Part shown: in pieces, positions 45,081-57,800 of the stretch
Position numbering within the stretch: the stretch's first letter is position 1
Layout of the letters: each line of letters starts with the position of its first letter
From: Pyrrhosoma nymphula
Lineage: Eukaryota; Arthropoda; Insecta; Odonata; Coenagrionidae
NCBI GenBank assembly: GCA_963573305.1
Contig: OY754327.1
Coordinates: 180,304,386-180,368,385, forward strand
Length of the DNA stretch: 64,000 nucleotides
Direction of reading: 5' to 3'
Made by a program: the position numbers and the translations under genes
The notes under the pieces: generated by a model
What the model was told of the DNA's origin: nothing
What the model saw: the letters and a program-made list of their open reading frames with translations, nothing else
Databases searched by the model: none

Positions 45081-45850
45081 ACTCTAACATTGCAGGGTGA
45101 CTCACTGTGAGACAGACGTACGCACGCAATTATCTCGGGCCGTCTATCACTTCAGCCAATTCCGTTCATCCGTCCGTCTCCCAGTTGCTTCTCTGCAACA
45201 ACTGACGAGGTATCCGCGAAACTCACCCAATTAAAATAAAACTAATTACCTCGTTTTCACTAGATTATCGGGCAAATTAATTTCTTTGAATACGATAAGC
45301 TCTCAATACTGTTCTCTACAATGATTCTCTTCCGACACAATACTGAAACTATGTTTCCTACTCTTTCATTCTTATCCTAAGATTTGCCTTACATGGATTG
45401 ACATCACTTGTTACCTATTATCTTAGATAACGGAAGTAACAGGTAGGGATAACCTTCGCTCGCGGTAAAAGGGGATCGAAAGTATGATGAAATAAATTAA
45501 AATTTGGTTTCCCCTAATTCTGAAAGGTTAGAGGCTATAAATAGGCTATTACTTATGAATCATCTCTCGTCGGGGCAGTGGAATCTTGACAGGAAGCCTA
45601 TATTTTTCCTTCATTCTCGTTCGTGTCATGTTTCTACACGAATATACCAGTTCCAGGGTAACAATTTACGGTAATGTCTGAATTATTTTTTCGGTGTGAA
45701 GTGAGTTATATAAGATCATAGGCACTTCCAATTCCATTTGTATTCTTTTTCATGCCTGGGGCTTCTTTGGGGGTGTTTATCTGGCCTGGTAAATGAAAAT
45801 AACAGTGATAGAGGAAGAATTCTATAGCCGCATTGAGCACAGTTTTATTT

Positions 45851-45887
45851 CTGGCCTCTATGGCAATACTCTTGCCATAGGGGCCAG
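45851..45887. repeat. Hairpin, 16-bp arms
   Basis: CTGGCCTCTATGGCAA, loop TACTC, TTGCCATAGGGGCCAG. 15 of 16 positions pair, and the mismatch is a G-T wobble in RNA. Confidence 0.75.
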
Positions 45888-47939
45888 AGATTATGGCAAA
45901 ATTCTTGCTGTTTTGGATATCTTCATTTTTATTTATTTCCCTGTCTTTTTAATTCTGCTTCTGGTATTCTGCTTGCACTATGAGACTGAATCCTATCGGT
46001 TTTTGTGGAAAAAATGGCATAAGTCCCGAGAACAAGCGTCCTTGAGGAAGCACGTGGTCCATTTGATTTTCAGGTCCTGTGATATTTCCGGAATAACGAC
46101 GGGTAAGTTAGAGGACAGATTAAGACATCGCTATGCCGAGACTTCCTCCCTAGACTGCCACCGGGTCCCAAATTATTTTACAGGAAGATGCTTCCAAAAA
46201 TAAAGTCTTCATAGCGTTTTATCATGATGCGTATTGACGATTAACTCATAAGCAGCCTCCCGCCGAAATTTAAAGCCGTAGTAATGCATGTCGTGAATAC
46301 GTTTCCGGAAATCGACAAATAAAAGCACAGATGGCTGCATGAATTGAATCCAAGAGATAAAACGAACGGTTGGTATGAGAGTTGATATTTTCGATATTTT
46401 AACTTTTGCTTGTGGAACGTTTTCTTCCCTTATTTGAATGTCTTCAGAAAAGCTGTTTTCTACACAGATTTTATAACGCGAACATTACTGTTTATTTAAA
46501 ATTAGAGGACGATGAAAAACGCGTGGTTATGCATTTGTTTGCATATCTTTCGCGTCATTAGAAAGGTTTGCAATATGATCCCAGATGAAAAAGATTAGGC
46601 TCCATTTGCTTTCGGAATATTACTTTCTAATTGACTTCATTGGAGCAAAAGTAGATCAAACGGAAAGAAAATGGATACTTTCCGATTGGCTTCCTTACAT
46701 TTTCCAAACTTTCATCAGATATCCTTCCGTTTGATTTCTGCTATAATTGAATTCACCAGCTCTAACTATGAATGCATAGATTCGTTGAAAAACGACGTGT
46801 AGAAGGGTTTAGGGGGCAATTGCTCCCTTTTGCCCCCTTTGGTTCCACGTCAATTCGAATCCAAATATCCGTACCCTACATCTCGTACCCTGCATCTCGT
46901 ACACGGAAAATTCGCACTCGTGACAACTCTTACCCCAAGAGTTCGTGCTATTTCATGATTGTAACTTTTAGTGAACGGTCATTTTTTCCCCATCCATACT
47001 CCGGAAGTGAAATTAAACATATTCACTTTTGGCTGAGGCTGTGTCATTCGCATCGTTGTTTGTTAAAACGACTTCTCAAATACATTATTGTTCCCGGTTA
47101 AGGATAAAATATACGGAAGTAGAGAGGCTAATCTTTGGCTGGAGTAATTTCTTAGGTTGAGAAATCATACTATTTTTAAGTTCGTGAGATTCGTTGTATT
47201 TTACCAGATTTTACCGGCTGAGAAGGGTGGCCTGAGTTTTCACGACCCCTCTGTAGGAATTCCCCCGCCGTCTCAAGATTTTCACCGGATATAATGTTCG
47301 AACAGGATTACTGAATCCAAAAAGCGCGTATTATTATATATACCACCAGATAAACTGAGTACAACAGAATGCATGGTTAGAGATTTGTTTTTAGATAAAC
47401 AGCATGTTATATCATTAATGTAATCAAAAATTATTAGTATTTTGCAACAATTTTGGAGTGTCTAAGCCATTAGATGCCTCATAAGTAAATGTGCGACAAA
47501 ACATTATGCTGCGTCAAGGAATGGCGTCAAATTTACTTTCGACAGTATTTTCTAGTGCACCCCAAAACCAAATGTTCACATACCTACTTAGTTCAAATAT
47601 TGTATTTGTGATTATATTTTCCCCGCGGCTCGCTTTATTCGTTTGAGGAAATTCTCTTGAAACGTATCACTCAAATCTTATCATCACCGAATGATAAATC
47701 ATTATTTAATGTTTTTTTTGAATTTGTGCACCCTCTCAGTAATTTCAATTATTTCGCTTGGAACTACGGTTAATTTCTGCTAGCCGCTACACAGAATTTC
47801 GGGGAACATCTCGAAGGCTCTCTGGTTGAAGATTGATGTTGAGGAAAATGTGATAAATTTCAAGATTTCAATCATACGTATCATAGTACTAGACTTGATT
47901 GTGGATGCAGTTTTTAGTTTGTGTGTTTTTGTATTCCAT

Positions 47940-47971
47940 TTCACGAGCGAGCGAGGTGTTTCGCTCGTGAA
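47940..47971. repeat. Hairpin, 10-bp arms
   Basis: TTCACGAGCG, 12-base loop, CGCTCGTGAA. Perfect arms. No neighbouring gene explains it. Confidence 0.6.
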
Positions 47972-50944
47972 AAATATGCGACGGGCTGTTGAACGTTACC
48001 TGACTCCCTTCGTACGAAGCACAATGCATACCATCTCACTTCATCATTTATCGTTGCTGCCGTTTTATTATTTACCTGATGCTCTCTAATGTGAACGTAC
48101 TATAAATGTGAATGGACTCTTATGGTAATCTCGTCATGAATGCTTTAAGTTCACGCGAAATACCTCCTTGTTTCTCCATTCCTCTCTATCCATCTGTCAT
48201 TCTGAGCGAGGAGAACTTCGAGAATGGATATTGTGATATAGGAAGAGTGAGAGAGGTGGATAGAAAACCATGCGCTTATTTTGAGTTTCAGGAATATGGA
48301 AAGAGGAGGGAGGTACTTTTAAAATTTCAAAAATTTGTGGTTCCGTTGAGAGTAAAACAATGTTAAACAAAGCCCATGCCCTGATCATTGCATTGAAAAT
48401 CGTTGTGCTTGGAACTTTTATAATTTCAATTGTTGGAACAATGTAATTCTGGAAAAATCTTGCTAATACGCTTTTGATTGAGGAATCAAAATACATTATT
48501 TTTCCGATAGAAACAAGACTGTTCAATTCAATCATTTATAATGCTAATAAGATATTGGATTCAAATTCCTCACATTGTTTTGAAATGTCATTGTTATGAA
48601 ATAACTAAATCCTAGGTAGAGTCGCCAGAGAAAAAAATGGAAAAATTTCTATAATTTGATCCCAAAATGTAAAAATCGCCGTTAAATCTATCTATAAAGT
48701 CTCATGTCAACAAATTTAACATCATATAGTCCGATTTTATTAGGAGTAATAAGAATAGACAAGGTCATCAGTGAATAAGGAAAGGAATACTCTTGAGTCA
48801 GTCATTTCAAGCACCCAATGAAAGAAAAAAATAGTGTCGCAAGTGGTTTCCTTCAGAGTAATCATGAATTGGATTTTTTACGATTCATCACAATCATTTT
48901 ACCATGATACATTTAGATTTAATACCAATACCGTCATGCCTTTTTAAATAAATGCAAAAAGTATTTACAGCCCATTTAAATTCTCCCTCAAAATCAAAAC
49001 CTGTTTTTTATAATAGCTGATTTATATTTTAGAGAGAATCTGAAATCATTCGGCGTACAGTACGTGATTAATTCGGAAGTAAAATTAGTACCATATATCA
49101 ATTGCATGTTAATTGCAATTATACTCATTCCGTATTCGAAACTATATTATTACTTGGAGTAATATTTTGGGATTCTCCTCTGTGCTCGATTGGAAAGAAA
49201 AGTTTACAGATTTGATATGAACACATTTTTTGCTTAATCCGAGACTGTCCCGTGGCAACTAATTGGGAGCTCGACGCGGGCGGATTTTAATCAATAGGCA
49301 AACTTGGCGCTAGGATATGCATGGGAAGTGGCGCGACGGCTTCCGTCAGGGCTTGCAATGGAATGGAGATGAATGCAAACGAAAGACTGGGAAAATAGGG
49401 TCGTCTCCTCAATCAAAACGAAATTTCACGGGTGAGGGGATGTTGGGGAATCGACGGGGACTTTTTTTGTCACCGAGGGAGGCGCGAGCGATGGTAAGCG
49501 CATGGCGCGGGGCCCAGGAAGGGATTTCCCATGGCGTCAACAGTGTCAACACAGAGGCGCAGATGAGTTCACCACGCTGTGGATGCTTGTCTTATTAAAG
49601 AAAACAAAAGACGGGAGGGAATAAAGTTCCGCGTGAAATATGTATTTTCAGAAGATGGAGTACCCAACCAGACTAGGGTATTATTTTCTCAAAAGGTTTT
49701 CGTTAGGACAAAAGAGAACCAGATACACCCGGATTGAAGGAATGTCGGAGACGTGACGCAGGATAAATGGCGCAAGCCACGTTGAAATATTCAAGTACAA
49801 GGAATGCTCTTTATATCAGAAATTTCATGAGGTAAAAGACTATCTTGAATGCAAACCAAGAGATTTACTTGAGTCTACCAAAGTATGCCTCCGCAACGCA
49901 AAAGCTAGTCATTTTAAATGAATTGGGCTAATAAAATTAACTCCTTATAAAGCGTGAAACATCATTCTAATGCTTTTAGGGTATATATAAGATATATTTT
50001 GTATACTTAGCTCAGCTGTCGGCGGAAATGAGTGTTTGACCTATCTGTCTGAAGTTTTAGCAGTACATAATCACCCGGTTTTATTTAAAGCCAGAGATAC
50101 CGGGTATATATATCTAAATTTTCCGTAGAGATATATAAAATCACATTCTAAGAGACTTTTTAGCATATCTCAAGTCATGAATGATTTATTTTAAAATTTC
50201 CATTGCATCCGTAATATCTTCATTTGACCCTCGGTTAATTATGTTGGTGATTCATACTTTTAAAAAAGAGTTTACGCAATGCAACATAAACTTACGTTGA
50301 TTTTCATGTTTATTATTAGGTTGAAATTTCATTCTTGGCATTGTAGTTCTTAAAGCTAGTTCCATTTGGATTTCATTCTTCTCAACTTTGTGGCTTCCTT
50401 TCATCTCTATTAGTGATTGATGACAAGTTGTATCTTTAAGAACGTGCACGGCCGCATAATGTATTAAGACGGCGTAATCCCATAACTAGGCATAGCAGGA
50501 ACATATTTTGTGTAGACCTGCGACTTCATTCAGGAGCCCTTCGTTACTAATTAAAATTATGATAGGTGCGCATACTGCAGGTTCCTGCTCGGTTCTAAGA
50601 GGAAATTCGATTGAATCACCCATCCAAAAGAGCAATAAATTGAAATTTGGTAGTTTGGTAAATGTTTTTTTCAACACTCGGGGCTATGATTAATTGGCTT
50701 TATAAATCATTGGATGTAAGAAAAATAAGTTTGCGTGAATTTTGTTTTTACAACACCAGCTATGTCATTCCACGTAAAGTGTGCCATTTTACGCATACGT
50801 AGTGATGGTAAAGATTGGCTAATTGTGATGTTTTTTAAATACCATTTAAGTAAAATAAAACTCACTTTCCTTAGTTACGCCTCGTATAATAGTTTTAAGG
50901 TGAAGGGTTTTCTAATGAATGCTGCAACTAAACGATATAGGCCG

Positions 50945-51015
50945 ACTGACTAGCTCAGGGAGCAGCGAGGTCAGCAACTGACATGCAGGAAGTAGGTTCA
51001 TATCCCACCAAGAGT
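50945..51015 (+). repeat. tRNA-derived SINE head
   Basis: TAGCTCAGGGAGCAGCG (50951-50967) resembles a tRNA D-arm/box A, and GGTTCATATCCC (50995-51006) resembles box B. The anticodon arm and acceptor stem are not well formed. Confidence 0.5.
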
Positions 51016-52018
51016 ATGAGTATATTATTGCCTAGAAATAAATTTACCTCAAGAGAATTGATTATTGCAAAGTGAGCGTCACGATCGGGTATTTTAAAGA
51101 TCCCTCGGTTACTTTGCATCGAAACAAAATCAAGTTCGGGCTGCATTTCTACCTTTATCCTATACAGCACTCTTCGCCATTATTTACTACCAAGGATAAA
51201 AGGACTTTGAAGGGTGGAATTTGGGCTCCAATCAAGTAAGAGGCGTTACTTAAATCGTTTTTCTGTGAAAATTTTTTGTAAATCCGAGTTTTTGGTTTTT
51301 CACCATATTTTCCGAATATATCGCAGAGCTTGCAGTTTATGTACTCCATCCTTTGATGTATTTAATTAACATTCAATGGATGACAAATTCTGATATTTAA
51401 AGAGAAAATTTGAGCCGATTTTTCCTCTAATAAGTCTGATGTCGGGCTCATTTGGACGTGAAGCAAGTAAGAAACAACCAGCGCGGACAAGAGGGAACGG
51501 AAGCTAGCCCCGAAGGAAGATTGACCCGAGATTCCTACGGCGCTTCTTTGATTGCCTTGTACTTTGTTCGCGAAGTTTGTTCAGATGGCAACCCTTCCCC
51601 GCGACCCTTAGCTTTCATGTCGAAATTGAATAGCGTAAATATTTTCATGATTGAGAATTTTCGGCCGGCAAACGCGGGCATGTGGCTCGTGTCACCCGCT
51701 ACTTCGAGTTGTCTCTCCCACGCGAGAGGTCTAATTTAATGTTGTGTGACTACATGGGAAATGGAAACTGTCCAATCGCCATGAAATTCTAATTTACTGT
51801 GACGAAGTGATGACTAACGATTTTCTTGTGCCTTTCTATGAAAGAGCGCCAGGATTCATCACAAGTGGATGACCAACCCATTCCAAGGAATAGACAGAGG
51901 ATATTGTCACCCGCACTGTTTTCCTAAATTGGAGTACGTACGTAGAGTTGCCATCCCGATTGGACTCAGGAGAGTCTCCAGTAAGAACAGAAACTGACGC
52001 ATGTCGTTCGTTACCAGA

Positions 52019-52242
52019 GGGTGATCACGGTTCGCCATAACGCATGCGTTTGCGTCATTTTTCAATGGCGCTCATGAGAGCGAAAACGAGGTTGTCGTTC
52101 TTCAAATTTTCTCCGGTGCTTTAAATTACTAGTTTTAATTAATAGAGAGTTTCCTCGGGACAGTAATTTTGAGTATTGCGCTTCTAAAGAGGTTTGCGTT
52201 TTGGATTACGATAACGAGAAAGAAGGAACCGTGATCCCACCC
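52019..52242 (+). repeat. Dispersed repeat, copy B, with TIR-like ends
   Basis: Same family as 38010-38228. The left end GGTGATCACGGTTC and right end GAACCGTGATCCCACC are near-inverse, and GCGTTTGCGTC / AACGCAAACCTC words lie further in. This suggests a short TIR-bearing non-autonomous element of about 224 bp. Confidence 0.55.
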
Positions 52243-54529
52243 CTGAAGTCCTACGTTCGGAAACGGAGAGCATTTTCCGATGGTAGTGGAGGACAGAAAA
52301 TGCAAAATTTGGATTATTCTAACTGTCGATTCCCGCATAATATTCCGTACATTTTCGGAATGTCAAACATGTCGAGAATCTCCTCAATGATGAAAATTTC
52401 GAGCATTAGAGTTTTTAGGCATTCTCTTTTTAAGATCATAAAGGGAATTTGGATCCACTAGAAAGAGGGAGCTACCTAATAATCATTTTCTGTTACGTGT
52501 ACTAGTGTGAAGCCGCGCAATTTGGACTTAACAAAATGTTTTCCGGATACTCATCTTAATGAAGACATTAAAGTATTGTATAGCAGACCATTGTTCATTG
52601 GGTTTAGCGGTCAGCCTATGCCACCAACATTTCGAAATTTGTGAAAGTTGTTCCTTGGGAAACTTGGCTAATATCTTAGAGTAGGATATTCGGTTGAATC
52701 ATTTAGCTATATTTAATTTAATAAGTTTTCTCCATTAAATTTTATTATTTATAGCCCCAAATTTTCAAGTAGTAGCCGAAAATTTGTTTCTACGGCCCTG
52801 GTCAATTATGTATTTAAAATTACTTAAATTAGTTTATTGTATAAATACTAAATATAGAGTAGTTGTAGACCAGTAAAGCATTTCTAAGCCTTTTAAAGCT
52901 TCCATACATACGTCAGAAATGTTTGCTGAGGCTCAGCGGTCTCTAAGCCTTACCAACCGATCCTCACCACTTTCAGCTTGGCGAGCGTCCAATTGGGTGA
53001 ACAAAGACCCGACGAAATGCCAGTGTGAAAAGCTTTGTCCTTTTTACCCAGTTCTTTAATTAATTGAAGCTTCTCGCTGAACGTCTTGATGTAGCTTAAG
53101 ATGTTGAGTACTTCGAACATGAAAGGGCAACTCAGCACATTATAAATCACTAAGAGCAGGCGTGAACATGGATCTTTCACGAAAATTTTCAATGTGAATG
53201 GTTCAGCCGATTAACTCAGTCGATATTTCCTTGGGACTTGAAAATGCCGTTGAAATTTTATGACTTTACTTGTTGACTGATTATCTGTTAAATGATTTGC
53301 TAAATTTTGCTTGCATGAAGACGAGTTTGATATTAAATAGGAAAGAGATTGTCGGAAAGGTATCTACATTCCTTAAGCCTGATTGTATCGGGCGTAATTT
53401 TCATTTTCCCCTGGAGCTCGTATGCATTAGAATTTCCACGAACGTCATTTAATTAGTCTCGACGACTAACTTCAATTAAGACTTTTATGACCGAATTGAA
53501 TTTAGTTGTGGATATCTAGATTGGACATCTAGATTTAAAAACACCTTACAAGTCACCACTATGTCATCTGACCACCACTACGTGATCATGAATGATAAAA
53601 TAGATACATTTCCGGAATTAGAGTAGTTCACAGTGCCACTGGTACCTACGCCTTCAGAATGCAGTGCTATTGAGAACAAATGGGCGGTGTGCCCTGGCGA
53701 GTTGGAGCATCTAGTCGTCGCGTCTTGCACTAACAACACTTCAAGTGCTAAGGTGTACTCCTTGGGTGTCATCTAATACACTCAGACATTGTAGCTATTC
53801 TCGGTTCGAGACTTATTTGGAGAACAATGGACGGCAAGGGGGTAAGGATTTCTTCCTCTCTCTCCGGGATTGTAAATGTGATAATAATGTTCATGGAACC
53901 TTGGTTTTGGCCTGGTGAGTAATTGACCCTAGAGATTTTTAAAAGCCCCAATACTGACACAAGCATCGAACATTTTTGTTGCACTGACGCTCAAGCCAAA
54001 ATTTCTAAGTTAAAGCTAGCCAGTTTAGATAACGTATGTCCTTTTTGGACGATTCTATGATTAAATAAGTCTGGAGGAAAGTTTTTGAGAGCGACTAGAA
54101 GGTGTTATGAAATAGTCTTGAGCATTAATGATAGTTAAATAAACCTTTTCCAGGTTTCACTATAATCAGGTCTTTCACAAAGAATGGTGCGGATAAGTGA
54201 TTGCGGATAGTCTTATATTCCGAGAGGAAGTAAACATAACCTCAATCATTGTTTCACTATATATCCCGTGTTTTCTCGTCCTTTGCCTTTCATCGGAAGT
54301 GTGTACAAACGGCCACGACTCTTTCTACAAACGGCAGTTAACTCTATCACCGCAAAGATATCTGAAGATGTCGGGAGAATCTTTCGCCTTCGAATGCGCT
54401 TGATGCAAACGAGTGATGACAAAGGCAGAGCAAACGGGACTCAATCGCTCGAGCCGTCCGAGGCAAATATTTATTCGGGGATGAAGGAGAGAGGGCCACT
54501 GGGCCCTGACAAGGTCCTTTCGCTCACAA

Positions 54530-54840
54530 CATCTCCCTCCTTCCTTCCCGCCCACCCCACGTTTTCATACACCTTCTCCGTCTCACCCCCTCCACCCACC
54601 CTCCCCTTTATCCATCCATTCATTCCCTGTCCTCCCTTCCTTCTCCGTCCTCCCCCGTCCCTCTTCCACTCCTCCTTATACCCTTCCCCCCTCTCCCTCT
54701 TTCCCCGCACGTACCCCTTTCACCCTCCTCCTCCCACCGCCTCCCTCCCCCTTTCACCCCCCCCCCCTCTCACACCCCCCTCACTCCCCAACCCTCTCAT
54801 TCCCGGCCGTCGTTCCCATGGCTCCCTGCCACTCTTCCTC
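54530..54840 (+). repeat. C/T-rich low-complexity tract
   Basis: About 300 bp almost free of A and G on the plus strand, with runs of CCCTCC, CCCCCCCCC and TCTCCC. It yields a Pro/Ser-rich reading frame that I regard as spurious. Strand-asymmetric polypyrimidine DNA of this kind can form triplex structures. Confidence 0.6.
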
Positions 54841-57800
54841 TAATCGCTTGAATGAGACTCTTCCAAAATACGAGTCACACCGGTCAGCGGGGAAAGCGAG
54901 CCGTGAGACAGCGGCTGACTGCTTCCCCTTTATCTAGAGCCGCATGACGCGCCAGGGAGTGCATTCTAGGGAACACTGCGTCCCACGGGACGAGAGGTTC
55001 GCCCAGCACCTCGCGGTATTATTTTTTCCTTCGAACTGAAACTCCCTTTTCGAAACAGAAATTCTTTTCTCTGTCATAAAATACCCTTTTCCGTGCGGTT
55101 AACTTACCCGTGTCACGCATGGGTCACATTCTCTCTCGTCATAATTTTATTTACGCCATTTTATTTTCTGACTCTAAAAGGCAGCCCTTCCCCTTGGACT
55201 TCAGCAGAAAGCATAATGGCGAAGAATCCAGAAAATTGGGGACAGATTTCAGTGGCTGGCGAATTTTCGAAGGAAAACTTCCTTCCTTCACAAATGTTTT
55301 CACCGAAAACCCTTTTATTGACTTTCGCAAAGGATTATAGGCCCCTGGAGCGTCTAGGCCTGCGGAAATGAATTTCTCGGTCCTGTATTTATTCCATATC
55401 TTTCCAAATTTGACAGATTCGCAATAATTGACTCATTCTACTGTGGCGAGCCCACGTAATTTCGGCGATATAGAATATTGATGCCCAAAATGATAGGAGG
55501 ACAGGGATTTCCACGCCTGTGACGCCAGAAAAAGTGCAGGAAGTTGTTTGGATTGGTAATTAGGTCCTCTTAAGTTGAGTTTATTCAGCACTATTTTATA
55601 TCTTGATGCATCTTGCTCGCACTGAGATGAAGGCGATTTCACGCCGGATGTTTCTCTGTGCTGTCAAATTTTTCTTTCGTTTCCCCTCGCGCGCTCCCCG
55701 AGTGTTTGAAATGTTGGCTCTTATATGAAGGAAATTTAGGCTTTGAAGATTTTCTCGAACTCTCTGCTGTCATTCGAGGTAGAGTATCAGCTGTCAGAGA
55801 TCCATGATGACTCTCTCATTTCAGAGAGAACTGTGTAAGCGGTCAATTTTTGCGTTATCTGAAGGGTTCATAAATAAAGTGAAGCGTTTAATAGTTTGCT
55901 TTACATTTTGATCACTGAGGCACACATCGTGGCGTTGAGAGAGTGTATTTGAAGGGAAAATCTAGAAAACTTTGGTCGGACGAATGCGCAGGATCGAATC
56001 GCCCGTGGATGGAGCGAGGATGCCGTCGGTGATCGAGCGAAGGGCAACGGAGTGTGAAATCGCAGGAGTGGTTAGAAAGGGAGCCAGAGGTGTCGATTGA
56101 GCATGCTTATAGACAGTGGAATATTGAAGCAAAGATTGGAATCCTTGGAGGAAGTTAATTGCAGTTATTTTGCGTTACATGCCATTTACACATTTTGAAA
56201 GCCTTTTACTCGGTGTTTTACATTTTGATTAGTTTAAAAAGAGTATTTTCGTACATTTTTGGTATGTAATACGTATAATTTTGAAAATGATTTGATTGGA
56301 GAAAATTTTTGTGTCATTAGTAGACTATGGGGTGAGTCGAATTTCATTACGTATACAGAAAATACGTAATATTGTATATAATGCAGTACCATACGTAGAG
56401 TGCCGTGACTCGGTTCTTTGTTTCAGAATCCTTTTTAAGAGCATAAGCCAGGTTCTGGGAAAGGAATCCGTAATTTTCCGACGGGAGTTTTTCGAATGAA
56501 AAGACTTTATCCTTTCGTACAATTGACTCTGAGCCAGAGACTGACTCACTAATTATCGTGACTCACTTCACAGTTTCGTCCTCATCACCCTTCGACCCGT
56601 TAATTTTATTGAAAGGTTAGATATACCGTCAGAATCTGTGGCGGTCTTTCACTCGATATCAATGGATTGAGAATTTAATAAATTAAATTTTTTTCAACAT
56701 TTCGCCCCAAACACCCGTTTTAATATACCTTGAATGTATCTTCATAATTTATTGACAAAGAATACAGATGCGTAGATTTGGATCCGGATTTCTTTAAGCC
56801 AATAATATCTTTAAACAGCATATAGGTAGACACAATTTTTTTTAAAGCTGTAGCATTTTGGAATGGGGATCAGAACTAAATATTTTTTTTCATCTATTTG
56901 GTCTTTATTATTGTCAAAAGTAAGATTATTTGTACTAGATTTTTTATTGCGTTGCCTCCTATGAAGAAAAGTTATTCGCAAATAGAGATTATGGTGGGAA
57001 TCCTTGGTTGGTATACATTAAGTGCGTCAGGTTACACTCCACTTCGGGAGACGGTATTGAAAGGTGTGTAAACTGAGACGACCATGACCGTTCATGCACA
57101 ATGAGAGAGGTTTGGAACAGCCTGATAGGCAAGGAAGAAAGCACCATTCTTATTTCTTACAATATGGACTGTAATCGGCGAGAAAGCTCGGAAATAATGC
57201 TCTCTATAAGTAGCAGTAAACGGAGAATAAGTGCCAGCGACGCTCAGAAAACCCGCATTCCAAAATTGCCTCCCGTTTCACTGGAAATGTTTCATTAGGA
57301 GAGTAATGGAATGGAGGTCATGGCAGCAGACGGATAGAAGTACAATTGGTTTTTTTACGACCCTCCGATGTCTCTAGCCTCTGTGCGCACAGCCTGCACT
57401 TCGAGCCCGAGGTCACCTTCCATTTGCATTTATTCTCTGCTCGAGAATGCCTCGTGTAAAGGTAATCAATATGATTTCGAAATGGCAGTATGAGAATTAT
57501 AGTTCTTTATTTGTTTCTCCTTCGATTTTTGTGCATGCTTGGTTTGTTCTGTACATTACTTATCAGCAATAAAAGATAAATAAAGCAGCATCCACTAAGA
57601 TAATGGCACCTTTTATTTCTCCTATTTTTCATTAGCTCTGTAATATGCAGGGATATTTCTGTGTTAATATGTCTAGAAGAGTAAATATCCTGTATTCTCT
57701 CCTTCGTTTTTGTTAATAATTTAAAGTATGGAGGTAACGTTTTCGTTGGTTTTTAATTCGTGTCCGTTTATCCAGGAATGGGAAAGAAAAAACATTTTCA

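Noticed and set aside
48112..48366. 84-codon frame in the long intron
   Set aside because: Chance open frame. No family resemblance and a stop-rich surrounding.
49317..49598. 93-codon frame in the long intron
   Set aside because: No recognisable domain, no splice sites in a compatible phase, and composition like the neighbouring non-coding DNA.
54268..54843. 191-codon plus-strand reading frame
   Set aside because: Most of it is a polypyrimidine tract that encodes Pro/Ser/Leu in a low-complexity manner. No domain and no start context.
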